This document shows, one piece after another, positions 1 through 10,948 of a stretch of DNA of 64,000 bases. Origin of the DNA: Listeria cornellensis FSL F6-0969 (GTDB lineage: Bacteria > Bacillota > Bacilli > Lactobacillales > Listeriaceae). How positions within the stretch are numbered: the stretch's first letter is position 1; every line of letters begins with the position of its first letter. The stretch is from assembly GCF_000525855.1 (NCBI RefSeq), contig NZ_AODE01000039.1, positions 1 through 64,000 of the forward strand, in the 5' to 3' direction. The notes beneath the pieces are model-generated. The model did no database searches. It worked only from the letters and a program-made list of their open reading frames with translations, and was not told where the DNA came from. Position numbers and translations under genes: made by a program.

Positions 1-300
1 AAAGAAGTCAACACGAAAACAGTCACAGTGATTCCGAACGGCTCCATCTATGATTACAAACTAGACGTTAATGCGTATACCTTTGGCGATGCGACCATCA
101 CAGGAACATACGGAAAAGACGTTACCGCTGTTCGCCTATGGGTCAATGGAGCTCCGGTTAAAAATGCAACATTGAGCAACGGAAACTTCACAATCAATGG
201 TCTGGCAACCATCACGAAAGCGACTGATAAAGTAGAAGTCGTAGCCGTCAACGCAAGCTTTAAAGAAGTCAACCGTAAAACAGTACAAGCTGGCGAATAA
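1..300 (+). CDS. C-terminal end of a secreted Ig-like-domain protein (5' truncated by window edge)
   Basis: The reading frame is open from base 1 and stops at TAA 298-300, so the start lies outside the window. The roughly 99 visible residues form one compact beta-rich module with the pattern GDATITGTYGKDVTAVRLWV, then a second half ending KEVNRKTVQ. This resembles the bacterial Ig-like modules (Big_15 type) repeated at the C-terminus of many Listeria secreted proteins. The first codons (KEVNTKTVTV) mirror the last ones (KEVNRKTVQA), which suggests tandem copies upstream. There is no LPXTG motif or membrane anchor after the module, so this copy probably ends as a secreted protein. The GTG at 28 is an internal codon, not a start. 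A strong terminator follows 25 bp downstream. Confidence 0.75.
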   Translation, partial: KEVNTKTVTVIPNGSIYDYKLDVNAYTFGDATITGTYGKDVTAVRLWVNGAPVKNATLSNGNFTINGLATITKATDKVEVVAVNASFKEVNRKTVQAGE

Positions 301-324
301 GCAAGTAATAGTCAGTCACACATG

Positions 325-366
325 AAAAGAAGCACACTGTCCAAAAATGGATGGTGTGCTTCTTTT
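325..366 (+). terminator. Rho-independent terminator after the Ig-like protein
   Basis: A 13-bp perfect stem (AAAAGAAGCACAC / GTGTGCTTCTTTT, 325-337 and 354-366) with a 16-nt loop; the 3' arm ends in a T run. It lies just downstream of the stop at 300. Confidence 0.8.
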
Positions 367-521
367 GGTTGCTCTCTGGTTAGCATTATTATTCATCAAG
401 CGGCATTTCATCTGGAAAACATTTCATTTTTATGTGCAACCATTCAGAAAAAAGAAGGACTTTCGCGAAATCCGTTTTTTCATAGATCCCAAGCGCTTCA
501 AAATTAGTTTTTATCCTTGAT

Positions 522-1307
522 TTAGTAACTAATCGCGCGTTTTTTCAAAGCAGCCCACGTACTATTGAACGAAGTCTTCGAAATTCGGACGTTCTTTTTC
601 ACTGTCCACGGATCATTGTAATAATAATAACTGCCATCGTAGCCCGTAAGCGTCACAGCGTGGACACTAAATCCATGCATCCGCGTCCAAGCAACGACCG
701 GCCGACCCGATTTCAACTTTTTCTCCAGAGTCGTGTTCGCAGCCCCTGTCAAATTCACCGCTGAACCCGTATACTTCTTCGTTAATTTCATCAAAGCAGG
801 CGGATAAATCGTGTAGCCCGAACGATTAAACGGACTTCCGACATAGCCCAAATTCGGATTGCTCGCATGTTTTGGCATCTCGCGCGCCAACCTCACCTTG
901 TCCACGTTCGCGCCCTTATACTTCAACATCATTGTCACCGCCACAATCTCACACCCCGTTGGCAATTGTGGTCGCTGCGCAATGAGCGGCACATTAAGCA
1001 ACACTTTTGCAGTAGGTTTCGGGGCCACCACAGGCTTCACAACCCGCGTCGTCAAATAATTCCCCGACACATATGCCTTCTTCCCTTTAAAAATAATCTG
1101 GTGCCATTTCCCTGTTTTCGCTAAACTGCTCACTTTTGCGCCCTTTGCCAGCCAACCAACCGCCTTGTAATTCGTTCCAGCCCCAGCGCGCACCGTCAAA
1201 CTCCCCGTTGTATAATACGTCGTTGCAGCCGAAACCGCAGAAACGCTCACAATACTCAACAACATAACCAAAACCATTCCCAGTAGCCACTTTCGATAAT
1301 TCCCCAC
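522..1307 (-). CDS. Secreted SH3b-C39-like cysteine peptidase family protein
   Basis: 261 residues. A signal peptide (residues 1-28, cleavage near SAVSAA) is followed by a bacterial SH3 domain (about 30-88; LTVRAGAGTNYKAVGWL), a short Pro/Lys linker, and a C39-like papain-fold domain (about 102-260, Peptidase_C39_2 type). The candidate catalytic Cys119 sits in PTGCEIVAVTMML, His216 in SVHAVTL, and Asn231/Asp232 in YNDPW. SH3b domains usually bind peptidoglycan, so the likely place of action is the cell wall; the substrate is unknown. The start is GTG at 1307 with the strong Shine-Dalgarno AGGGGGA ten bases upstream. The gene stands alone and reads toward the preceding adhesin gene. Confidence 0.85.
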   Translation of the reverse strand: MGNYRKWLLGMVLVMLLSIVSVSAVSAATTYYTTGSLTVRAGAGTNYKAVGWLAKGAKVSSLAKTGKWHQIIFKGKKAYVSGNYLTTRVVKPVVAPKPTAKVLLNVPLIAQRPQLPTGCEIVAVTMMLKYKGANVDKVRLAREMPKHASNPNLGYVGSPFNRSGYTIYPPALMKLTKKYTGSAVNLTGAANTTLEKKLKSGRPVVAWTRMHGFSVHAVTLTGYDGSYYYYNDPWTVKKNVRISKTSFNSTWAALKKRAISY

Positions 1308-1904
1308 TTTGCAGTCCCCCTAATCATTTCCACAAAAAAAAGACCAACATTCCCCTGCTAGTCTCTCACGTTGCGCTAGTTCTATATACCACCGTACGCA
1401 TTTCTAAAACAAACATAGGGCGCACGTTCGATTATTCTAGCTAAAAGAAACAAGTTTTTAATAAAACGAATTAATTCCATTTATATCAAAAAATTCACAT
1501 TTTAGACATAACACACTTCACCTAAGTAGTAAGACACGCACATCCTAGTAGAACTCACGCAAAAATAGACTTTTTTAGTAAGACCCATCACACAAATAAA
1601 GCGCATCACGGTTATCTTTTTTACAATTAATAAACCTATTTACATAAAGTCATGACCTCCTGTTTAGACATCCTTTACACGCTTACTTGTCTATGCTAAT
1701 ATTTTACTTTGTAGGTGAGTAATAAAGAATTTTATAGCATTTATTTCAAATCAATAACTAAAAGGAGGTCATATTAAACGAATTTATATAAAAATCGCAC
1801 TTATTGAATTATACTGCTTTTTCACAGACCCTATCTGGCACACACTCTCTACGTTTAGATAAGTTAGACTTTTCAAAAAATGATTACCATAAAGGAGAAA
1901 CATA
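1308..1904. other. 597-bp AT-rich divergent intergenic region
   Basis: Separates the minus-strand C39-like gene from the plus-strand LPXTG gene. I see no supported ORF. It holds the promoter listed below and a stray AAAAGGAGG at about 1759-1767. That sequence is not followed by a usable start codon and may be a leftover ribosome site or part of the 5' UTR. Confidence 0.6.
1674..1702 (+). promoter_or_regulatory. SigA-type promoter for the SpaA-repeat LPXTG gene
   Basis: TTTACA (1674-1679), 17-bp spacer, TATAAT-like TAATAT (1697-1702). It implies a 5' UTR of about 195 nt before the ATG at 1905. Confidence 0.5.
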
Positions 1905-4900
1905 ATGAAAAACAAACAAAAATACCTAATAACCTTGATATGCTTTATCCTATTCTTACAATCGTTTAGCTTGGTCGCAGTAGCCGCTCAAACTACATCC
2001 TCCACAGATAGCATCAAAACAGCGATTACTGTCCCATCTGGCTCCATTACTAACCGAGAAGAAGTCACCCTTAAAATCGACCTTTCTGGTAGCGCTGGTT
2101 CCTTCACACCAGCGAACGGCGATCTCACTGTCACTGTACCAAAAGATATCGTTTACAGCGTCACAGATTTTACATCCAAACTGGATTTGCCTGTACCATT
2201 CAAGTTGAAGAGCGTCACCTCGGATGGCGCGAATTACAAAATACTAATATCCATAGACACCTCCTTGATTGCCTCGAATGAAGCCTTTCACGGTATTTTT
2301 CAGATTCAATTTGGCGCACCGATACTGACAATTGGCGATGCACATAATGATGCACAGACTTTTTCAGTCGATTATGCGACCACGCACGATGAAATAACAG
2401 TTGATGTCTCAAAGAAAAATCCGATTGTACCAACGATTTTTGATAAGTGGTATAAAGGGGATTTAGACGAAAACAATGTTGCGGTTTTAAATACAACGGC
2501 ACCTGAAAATAATAAATTCCAGCTTGTCGTGAACTACAAACAAGTGGCTCTAGATGACGTCATCATAACCGATACACTTCCCATTGGTACCTCTTTAGTC
2601 GCTACCAACAAAAATTCCAGTATACCGGGAGATAGTACGACAGTTGATAACATCAGGATTTTAAAGGCTACCACATTTGATGCACAAGGCGCCGCTGTCG
2701 GTTTTAAATATGCAACGGCGGATTTCCAAGATAAGATTAGCTACGACACAACAGCTCGCACTTTTAAAGTAGATTTAGGTGATGTAGCAGCGGAAGATAC
2801 TTACTTTATTGAATACGCTTTAAAAGTAGATGACCCCGACCTTGGCGCGCAAGTAAATACCGCTAATTTCACAGCGTCAAATACGAACGCTATTCAGAAA
2901 GTCTTTCCAGTTAAAGCGATTCAGCATTTTGGAACAAGCTACGTTCTAAGCAAAAGCGTGGATAAACAAATTCTGAACTACGATGAAAACACGCTTACCT
3001 ACACGCTAAAACTGATGTCACTAGATGGCGCGAGCATTCCTGCGGGCACGATTATTACTGATCCGCTAGATTCCCGTATCCATGTCACATCGATACTTGA
3101 CTATGATAAAAGCAAATTTGACATTCAATATGATGCAGATTCCGTAACGATAACAACGCTCGTCGACACACCGAAAAACGGGAGTAACAGTTGGGCTTTT
3201 GAAGCCAACGTCTCCACTTTAAAAATTGGCGACTCGCTCCTGAACTCGGCCTATATGAACCTATCCAATAACATTATCCAGTCAAATACCGTCGCAACGA
3301 AGAAATACGATGGCCGAATCCAAATAATGAAAACGGATAACTTCAATCAACCGGTCGCTGGCGCCGAATATACCATCACAGACACGAACGGTACGGTGGT
3401 GTTCCAAGGGGAGACGGATAAAGCCGGGATTCTGCTATCGGCGGCATTGCAAACTGGCACGTATACAATAGTAGAGACAGCTGCGCCGGCCGGTTACGTT
3501 CTTGATAACACACCTCAATCCGTGACGATTACCGAGCAAGATACTGACCCGATTATCTTACAGACCAAGAACATCGTTAAAACTGGTTCAGTGGAACTGA
3601 CAAAAGTCGATTCGGCAGACCACTCAGTGAAGCTTGCTGGGGCCACTTTTGATTTACTAGACGAACAAGGTACAACTTTGAAAGCTGGCCTGAGCACTGC
3701 TGCAAATGGTGTTTTGAAAATTTCTAGTTTGAATCCAGGAAAATACAGCCTTGTCGAGACCTCGGCACCTATCGGCTACACGCTGGATAAAGCGCCCATC
3801 GCGTTCGAAATTCTTTTTGGCGATAATCAGACTCCTGTTACTGTAGTCAAAGAAAACACGATGAAGAATGGTTCTGCGGAACTGACGAAGGTCGATTCAG
3901 CAAACAAGCAAGCCCTGCTACCCGGTGCTGTTTTTAGCTTACTAGATGAGCAAGGTACCGTTTTAAGGCAGAACCTAACTACCGATATAAACGGATACTT
4001 GAAAATTGCGAATTTGAAACCTGGGAAGTACAGCCTTGTCGAAACTGCGGCTCCTTCTGGTTACACACTAGATAGTACACCGGTCGCGTTCGAAATTGCT
4101 TTTGGCGATGACCAAAATCCGGTTACTGTAAGCAAAGAAAACACGATGAAGAACGGTTCTGTGGAACTGACGAAAGTTGATTCGGACGACCATGCAATGA
4201 TGCTTGCCGGAGCTACTTTTGACTTGTTAGATGAGCAAGGTACGATTTTGAAAACTGGCCTGACTACCGATGGCAACGGATTTTTGGAAGTTTCTAATTT
4301 GAAGCCTGGAAAATACAGCTTTGTTGAAACGGCGGCTCCAGCTGGCTATACATTGGATAGCACACCAATCGCGTTCGACATTGCTTTTGGTGATGACCAG
4401 ACTCCTGTTACTTTAGTCAAAGAAAACACGATGAAAAATGGGTCTGTGGAGCTAACAAAAGTCAGCGCATCTGACCATGCGATTTTATTAGCTGGCGCTG
4501 TTTTTGACCTACTAGACGCGCAAGGTGCGGTTTTACAAGAAGGGCTTACAACAGATGAGAATGGACTTTTGGCAGTGGATGGGTTGAAACCCGGGAAGTA
4601 TAGCTTCGTCGAGACCACGGCTCCTGCTGGCTACACATTGGACAGCGCGCCGCTCCTATTTGAAATTCCGTTTGGCGACGATCAGACTCCGGTGAAAGTC
4701 GTGATGGATAATGTGATTACGTTCCAACCCGCACCACCATCAATGGATGACCCTACACCGCTTGATCCAACGCCAGTCAGCCCAGATCCGGAGAAACCGA
4801 GCACAGAAAAACCGGATCCGGAGAAACCTGGCACAGAAACATCGAACGTAGAAAAACCAAGCATCCAAGACCCAGCAAAAAAAGCACCAGTTCTCGAAGA

Positions 4901-5045
4901 AACGAGCACACCGACAAAAACAACAGATTCAAAAATACCAAAAACTGGTGACAGCTCCGAGCGCAATTTAATCCTAGTTGGCTTACTTTTATGCCTGCTT
5001 GCTTCCATGCTATTCGTAGCACAAGCGAGAACGCGGAAAAACTAG
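1905..5045 (+). CDS. LPXTG-type surface protein with SpaA/Cna-B repeats
   Basis: 1,046 residues. A signal peptide (about 1-29) is followed by adhesin-like beta domains (about 30-460). These include a fimbrial isopeptide-type domain with DKWYKGDLDENN near residue 180, and an SKSVDKQILNYDENTLTYTL segment. Next comes one divergent Cna-B module (about 470-560), then four nearly identical 95-residue SpaA/Cna-B modules. Each module carries the K of ELTKVD and the E of VETAAP typical of intramolecular isopeptide bonds. A Pro/Glu/Lys-rich wall-spanning linker follows, then the sorting signal IPKTG (1011-1015), a hydrophobic stretch and RTRKN. The I in place of L in the sorting motif is a mild departure from LPXTG. 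The start is ATG at 1905 with AAAGGAG. It is probably a sortase-anchored adhesin or pilin-like stalk; no sortase gene is in the window. Confidence 0.9.
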   Translation: MKNKQKYLITLICFILFLQSFSLVAVAAQTTSSTDSIKTAITVPSGSITNREEVTLKIDLSGSAGSFTPANGDLTVTVPKDIVYSVTDFTSKLDLPVPFKLKSVTSDGANYKILISIDTSLIASNEAFHGIFQIQFGAPILTIGDAHNDAQTFSVDYATTHDEITVDVSKKNPIVPTIFDKWYKGDLDENNVAVLNTTAPENNKFQLVVNYKQVALDDVIITDTLPIGTSLVATNKNSSIPGDSTTVDNIRILKATTFDAQGAAVGFKYATADFQDKISYDTTARTFKVDLGDVAAEDTYFIEYALKVDDPDLGAQVNTANFTASNTNAIQKVFPVKAIQHFGTSYVLSKSVDKQILNYDENTLTYTLKLMSLDGASIPAGTIITDPLDSRIHVTSILDYDKSKFDIQYDADSVTITTLVDTPKNGSNSWAFEANVSTLKIGDSLLNSAYMNLSNNIIQSNTVATKKYDGRIQIMKTDNFNQPVAGAEYTITDTNGTVVFQGETDKAGILLSAALQTGTYTIVETAAPAGYVLDNTPQSVTITEQDTDPIILQTKNIVKTGSVELTKVDSADHSVKLAGATFDLLDEQGTTLKAGLSTAANGVLKISSLNPGKYSLVETSAPIGYTLDKAPIAFEILFGDNQTPVTVVKENTMKNGSAELTKVDSANKQALLPGAVFSLLDEQGTVLRQNLTTDINGYLKIANLKPGKYSLVETAAPSGYTLDSTPVAFEIAFGDDQNPVTVSKENTMKNGSVELTKVDSDDHAMMLAGATFDLLDEQGTILKTGLTTDGNGFLEVSNLKPGKYSFVETAAPAGYTLDSTPIAFDIAFGDDQTPVTLVKENTMKNGSVELTKVSASDHAILLAGAVFDLLDAQGAVLQEGLTTDENGLLAVDGLKPGKYSFVETTAPAGYTLDSAPLLFEIPFGDDQTPVKVVMDNVITFQPAPPSMDDPTPLDPTPVSPDPEKPSTEKPDPEKPGTETSNVEKPSIQDPAKKAPVLEETSTPTKTTDSKIPKTGDSSERNLILVGLLLCLLASMLFVAQARTRKN
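3585..4724 (+). repeat. Four in-frame 285-bp tandem repeats (SpaA modules)
   Basis: Units begin at about 3585, 3870, 4155 and 4440, with an exact 285-bp period (95 codons). Each starts with (N)GSxELTKV and contains LLDxQG, GKYSxVET and GYTLD. The near identity at DNA level suggests recent duplication and potential copy-number variation. Confidence 0.85.
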
Positions 5046-5054
5046 ACCACACAA

Positions 5055-5116
5055 AAAAGCGTACTAGATTTGATGAGATTTGCGAGTCTCATCAAGCCTA
5101 GTACGCTTTATTTTTA
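5055..5116. terminator. Bidirectional terminator between the LPXTG gene and guaB
   Basis: A 12-bp outer stem AAAGCGTACTAG / CTAGTACGCTTT and an inner GATGAGA / TCTCATC stem. A-rich and T-rich flanks on both sides fit termination of both converging genes. Confidence 0.8.
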
Positions 5117-5117
5117 T

Positions 5118-6794
<1,677 letters not shown>

Positions 6795-6860
6795 CTATTT
6801 TGATATGAAAGGAGTTACAGCCGTTTTTCACGTTCTTTCAACATGGGTATATAGTCTCTA

Positions 6861-6876
6861 TGTTTCACGTGAAACA
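6861..6876. other. parS: parS site (ParB-binding centromere)
   Basis: TGTTTCACGTGAAACA, a perfect 16-bp match to the firmicute parS palindrome, intergenic. One of four sites in this window; parA and parB lie at 47-48.7 kb. Confidence 0.9.
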
Positions 6877-7229
6877 ATTGCTATTTTGGTGTACACAAAA
6901 AAGCTTAAGCAAATCCTCGATAATCCGGCAAACAACGCGTCAGAAAACGCACTATTTCAAAATTCGAGACAAATGCCAAGCTTCTTCTCTATCTTATTTC
7001 AACGTGGGAATCCATGCTTCTCTTATTTTTTCGATATTCAGTTACGCAAGTTGGACAGACTTGTGTCCTGTAACTGAAAAGATGGAAAAAATGGCACGGA
7101 TGATACTGCATAAATTGGCAACTAACTTCAAACGTGCTATCGAGAATTTCATGGGTTCCTCACCTCTTTCCATTCCTAAAATACGCTTTTAGAACACTAG
7201 GTTTGGCGCAGATTGTCAAACCCTATTTA

Positions 7230-9008
7230 TTACGCCTTCTCTTTTTTCCTATAAAGAATGATCACAGACGTCAAAATTGCTAGCAAACCAACGAGGATTA
7301 GCCATTTATTCGATGACTCGTCGCCCGTTTCTGGGAGTTCACCAACTTTTTCTGGACTTTTCACAGCGGCCGCAGCTTCTACGACTTTCACAGCTTGCCC
7401 ATTATCCACGGTTGGTACTGGCGCCGGTGCAGCTTTTGCGTAAATGTAAACGACCTCTTGTGCCGTTTCTGAAAACGTGCCGCTACTCTTGCCGTTAACC
7501 TCTTGCAACGTATAATCTGGAATATCTTTTTGCGCGAAGTCGTAACTCTCGCCAAATTTTCCGGTAAGTTGCGCATTGTCCGCAAGTTTTTCGCCATTCG
7601 TATCCTGATAAATCGCAGTCACTGGTTGCGGGACGGCTGCAATACGGCTCGCGAGATTTGCCACAGCTTCACTTACTTCCGCCTCCGTATATTTCTTCCC
7701 GCCGATCAAGTTTGTTAATTCGTTTTTCGCCGTTTTCAAAGCGTTCACATTCGCCGTATTATTCTCGACTTTAGACAAGATGAAATTAGCTTCGTCAATC
7801 GCCGCAAACGCTGATGTGAGGTCAATACTCGTTAGCACTTTCTCCAAAATAGGATCGTAACTCGGGCTAATCGCCGTTTCAAAATTTGCACCTAGAATCG
7901 CGACATTCACCTCGTACAGATTGCTCGCCTTGTCAATAAGGTTCTCAAGCTCGGCAACTTTGGCGCTGGCGATACCTTTACTGTACTGAATACGCTGCAA
8001 ATGATGTTTCGCCAACTCCTTCGCGCTTTCTACAGAATAACCGTTAACCTCCAAAATTGCCGTTTTCGTCCATAGCAGATTCGACGGTGAAACGCTGCTT
8101 ATATCAGGCTCATTATACGTTTTGCCATCGCGATCGAAGGCGTACAAGAACATCCCCGACAAATCGTTCTCCCGCACATATTTCGCCAGCTGGTACATAT
8201 TCGATTCCTCATACGGAAGTTTCGTGTCATACCAACGATTCCGATCCTGCTCCTCCGGGAAAGTCAGACCCGGCAAGAACTTATCCTTCGCAATATACGG
8301 CGCATAAGCATTCGACGACATCTCCGTCCTATCCGTGCCACTGCCATACTGCTGATACGCCAACATGTCAAAACTGTCGCTCACATTCTCGAACGGAGCC
8401 ATCGTTTCTGCATTGGTATCGTACAAAAAGAGCGTCCCATTATTCGCTTTCGGACCAATATACTTCGATAACGCCTTGATAACACCATCAGAAATTTTCA
8501 CGTCAGCCGGACTTGGATACGTTTCCATATCAATATCCAGCCCGTCCAAACCCCACGGAATCATCAATTCATCCAGCAAAGCTTTCGCATAATCGTCAAA
8601 TTCCTTCTCAGTCGGAAAACTACCCGCATGCGGCACTGTCAGCAATTTCGAGTAGTCAAAACCACGAATCAACTTAACCCCACGCGCATGCAACTCCGGT
8701 CCATATTCCGTTTTTAGCTTATCAAAAAACGGTTTTGCAAGCTCCTCCTGACCCGGTGGCACATAACTGAAAACGTTGACAATATTAATCCCGTACGGAA
8801 TATCGCTCATACTAATCCAGTTTTCATCCGGCAAACTCGTATTAACCCCTTTCATCTCCACGTCCCGCCAAGCCCGATAATAAACCAAGAAATTCTTATT
8901 CGTGACCTGCTCCTCGGCCTGCACACTTCGAGATGGCAACGAAAACATCGGAATCAAACTAACACATAGAACAAAAACAATCGAAAAAATCAAGCTCTTC
9001 TTACTCAT
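7230..9008 (-). CDS. LPXTG-anchored GH18-type endo-glycosidase with MucBP domain
   Basis: 592 residues from the ATG at 9008, chosen because AAAAGGGG precedes it; a TTG 18 bases upstream is weaker. A signal peptide (about 1-32) is followed by a GH18-like barrel (about 38-310). The signature DGLDIDMET (155-163) matches DxxDxDxE, with Glu162 the predicted acid/base. A helical spacer (about 320-460) follows, then one MucBP module (about 463-525: VTAIYQDTNGEKLADNAQLT), LPETG (558-562), a TM stretch and RKKEKA. The catalytic module looks closer to EndoF/EndoS-type endo-beta-N-acetylglucosaminidases than to chitinases. It probably trims host or environmental glycans at the cell surface. A cre-like site overlaps the promoter region, suggesting CcpA control. 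Confidence 0.85.
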   Translation of the reverse strand: MSKKSLIFSIVFVLCVSLIPMFSLPSRSVQAEEQVTNKNFLVYYRAWRDVEMKGVNTSLPDENWISMSDIPYGINIVNVFSYVPPGQEELAKPFFDKLKTEYGPELHARGVKLIRGFDYSKLLTVPHAGSFPTEKEFDDYAKALLDELMIPWGLDGLDIDMETYPSPADVKISDGVIKALSKYIGPKANNGTLFLYDTNAETMAPFENVSDSFDMLAYQQYGSGTDRTEMSSNAYAPYIAKDKFLPGLTFPEEQDRNRWYDTKLPYEESNMYQLAKYVRENDLSGMFLYAFDRDGKTYNEPDISSVSPSNLLWTKTAILEVNGYSVESAKELAKHHLQRIQYSKGIASAKVAELENLIDKASNLYEVNVAILGANFETAISPSYDPILEKVLTSIDLTSAFAAIDEANFILSKVENNTANVNALKTAKNELTNLIGGKKYTEAEVSEAVANLASRIAAVPQPVTAIYQDTNGEKLADNAQLTGKFGESYDFAQKDIPDYTLQEVNGKSSGTFSETAQEVVYIYAKAAPAPVPTVDNGQAVKVVEAAAAVKSPEKVGELPETGDESSNKWLILVGLLAILTSVIILYRKKEKA

Positions 9009-9059
9009 GCAAAAACCCCTTTTCAATTTTGTCTTCTAATCTCCCCAAGGCATACTAAA

Positions 9060-9113
9060 TAAAAACGCTTTCATATTAATTTTAGCATAGCTATATCTGG
9101 ATTATATAGACAA
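9060..9113 (-). promoter_or_regulatory. Promoter with cre-like site for the GH18 gene
   Basis: On the minus strand: TTGTCT (9113-9108), 18-bp spacer, TATGCT (9089-9084). Immediately downstream, TGAAAGCGTTTTTA (9073-9060) matches the cre consensus TGWAARCGYTWNCA at 13 of 14 positions, a position suited to CcpA repression. Confidence 0.5.
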
Positions 9114-9144
9114 ATTAAAGGTATTAGTGTACAAATCATGGTTT

Positions 9145-9942
9145 TTACTTATAAACGGAATAGGATTTGTCCTCTTTAATAATAACTAATTCTTGATAGC
9201 CACCTATTATATCGTTCATTTCCGACATATCGAGTGCAGTGTAATCCATTGGCTCCATTTCGCTATTAAACTTCATAATTCCTTTCCCATCAAACCCAAA
9301 ACAGCGGTTATCATAATAATAAGAACCATAGTAATAAGTTGGAACCGTGTAGTATTCACCTTGATTCGTAGCCAAATTGTACTTCAAACAAAAATCCCCA
9401 TAAATCTCATTCACTTCGCCGTAATAGAAAATATACAAATTTCCTTTACCGTCGTAGCAAAACGAATTAGCGTCATCGATAGGAAGAAACTCGTCAGGCA
9501 ACACACGCACCATTTCATTTTGAATAGGATTCCATTTTAATAAAGCGTACATACTATATCCATTTAACTGATTGTCTGAATGTGTATGGTATACGCCTTC
9601 CTCGTGATACAACAAATAAGCTAGCCCATCGATCACTAAAAAACCTGTCAAACCTTCACCTACTATAGCATAACTACTAGCACTGTCGCTGAAACTCAAA
9701 ATGTACAGACCCTCATCCTCCAGCCAATCACTAACAATAAGAAACAGTTTCCGACCTTCCGCCAAAATAGCATGACATATTGTAAAAGTTGGCTGATTAT
9801 AAGGGTACGAAAACTCCAAACGCTGCTTATCGTTTAAAATTGCTAGCTTGCCGTTCGTGATAGAGTGAGAAGCTGGACCACCGCCATTCTCAGAATACAG
9901 ATAGAACTCATTCTCCAGTAAGACTTTTTCAGTGATTTTCAT
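9145..9942 (-). CDS. Hypothetical protein, possible beta-propeller; last gene of the immunity array
   Basis: 265 residues starting at ATG 9942 with AAGGAGG. No family recognised. The sequence alternates short beta-strand-like segments rich in aromatic residues (TVPTYYYGSYYYDNRCFGFD; YDGKGNLYIFYYGEV), consistent with a propeller-like fold. There is no signal peptide or TM segment, so it is probably cytosolic. It lies downstream of, and in the same direction as, the array of putative immunity genes, separated from the next by 16 bp, so a role as another immunity protein is possible but unproven. Confidence 0.6.
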   Translation of the reverse strand: MKITEKVLLENEFYLYSENGGGPASHSITNGKLAILNDKQRLEFSYPYNQPTFTICHAILAEGRKLFLIVSDWLEDEGLYILSFSDSASSYAIVGEGLTGFLVIDGLAYLLYHEEGVYHTHSDNQLNGYSMYALLKWNPIQNEMVRVLPDEFLPIDDANSFCYDGKGNLYIFYYGEVNEIYGDFCLKYNLATNQGEYYTVPTYYYGSYYYDNRCFGFDGKGIMKFNSEMEPMDYTALDMSEMNDIIGGYQELVIIKEDKSYSVYK

Positions 9943-9958
9943 TTTGGCCTCCTTTTTC

Positions 9959-10433
9959 TTAGTAATCCTCCATGCTCAACTCATAATCAAATTGAAAAAT
10001 CTCCTCCAAATTTAGATCCCCATATCCTCTTACAATGGCTTTATTAACAACCAGCGTCTTCTCCTTAGAACCAAACCTATCCTGCCAGTACAGCGCTATT
10101 GGCTGATTTTCTGGAAATTTATTAATACGTTCTAAAAATTTTTTCATACACCTCTAAATTATCAGGAATCGCAGTTTTCTTATTCCTAGTCATACAATCC
10201 AGCTTCGCCAAATTTTCTGCTGTTATTCCGTCCTTTATTGTTTTTATAACACCGATAGCACTTGGTTTTCTGCCATCACTGAGCGCTACAAAATAGGATG
10301 TACCTCTTCTCGGCTTGAATAGTTGTTTAGCAGAATCACCTTTTTGAGAAAGAAACAGAATATCACCTTGATTTGCATAACTATCCAGTTCAGGTGAATA
10401 TATGCTAACCAGGATTTTATCATATCGAATCAT
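9959..10433 (-). CDS. Hypothetical immunity-array protein, frame broken at a T6 run
   Basis: Two overlapping frames (10433-10122, 103 codons; 10147-9959, 62 codons) become one continuous 157-residue protein if one base is removed from the 6-nt run at 10139-10144. The junction then reads NLEVYEK-FLERINKFPENQ. The start ATG 10433 has a strong AGGAGG. No family recognised; it is soluble, begins MIRYDKILVSIYSP and ends FDYELSMEDY. The size, minus-strand position and cassette context fit an immunity-type protein. Alternatively the second frame is a separate, translationally coupled gene, since it has its own AGAGGTGT before ATG 10147. Confidence 0.55.
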
Positions 10434-10461
10434 AATGTACCTCCTGAATTTATACTATTCG

Positions 10462-10572
10462 TTAAATCAAATTCTCAAATTTAGAGGCATCTATCTCAAT
10501 CTCATCAGCCTCAATTAGCAATAAACCTTCCATTTTTACTGTTTTGCTTTTTCCACTCTGTATATTGCCCAT
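10462..10572 (-). CDS. Possible 36-aa ORF or fragment
   Basis: ATG 10572 to TAA 10462, encoding MGNIQSGKSKTV and ending EIDASKFENLI. The ribosome site is poor and the acidic C-terminus looks like the tail of a larger immunity-type protein. Probably a fragment; listed because nothing else explains this gap. Confidence 0.25.
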   Translation of the reverse strand: MGNIQSGKSKTVKMEGLLLIEADEIEIDASKFENLI

Positions 10573-10574
10573 AG

Positions 10575-10766
10575 TCAAACCCAAGCAAGTATCTTAGGTA
10601 CCACATATACCACAGTCGCAATAAAAAACAGGCATACAACAATCAACGAAGCCATTTTCCTTCGTGTTTTATAAATTTTCATCTTATAAATAACAAGTAT
10701 AACAACTACAACTATAAAATTGATTATTAACGCCATCACACTCGCTTCTTGATACAATTTTGCCAC
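10575..10766 (-). CDS. Small two-TM membrane protein
   Basis: Up to 63 residues. Start candidates are GTG 10766 or TTG 10757, the latter with GAAGGGG eight bases upstream. Two hydrophobic segments (MALIINFIVVVVILVIYKM and MASLIVVCLFFIATVVYVV) flank a short basic loop KIYKTRR. It belongs to a run of similar tiny proteins on the same strand between 10.5 and 12.6 kb. Function unknown; I infer immunity proteins against membrane-acting toxins or small bacteriocin-like factors from the context only. Confidence 0.5.
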   Translation of the reverse strand: MAKLYQEASVMALIINFIVVVVILVIYKMKIYKTRRKMASLIVVCLFFIATVVYVVPKILAWV

Positions 10767-10793
10767 CCCTTCATCTACAAAAATATTACTACA

Positions 10794-10928
10794 CTAACAG
10801 TAATCAGCAACCAAAATGTGAATAATACGCCCCAAAAAACTTTTCCATTTCTCGCTTTTAAAATTTACTAACATGAGGCAGGCAATTACTATAAACACGT
10901 AGAGAAAATCGTTTATAAGTTCAATCAT
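10794..10928 (-). CDS. Small membrane peptide (44 aa)
   Basis: ATG 10928 preceded by GGTGG; stop TAG 10794. A single hydrophobic segment (MIELINDFLYVFIVIACLML) is followed by a polar tail VNFKSEKWKS. Same orientation and spacing as its neighbours. Too short for family assignment. Confidence 0.4.
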   Translation of the reverse strand: MIELINDFLYVFIVIACLMLVNFKSEKWKSFLGRIIHILVADYC

Positions 10929-10948
10929 GATCCACCACTCTTTAACCT

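Noticed and set aside
1759-1800. Short peptide gene after AAAAGGAGG upstream of the LPXTG gene
   Set aside because: No ATG, GTG or TTG at suitable spacing; only ATT follows.
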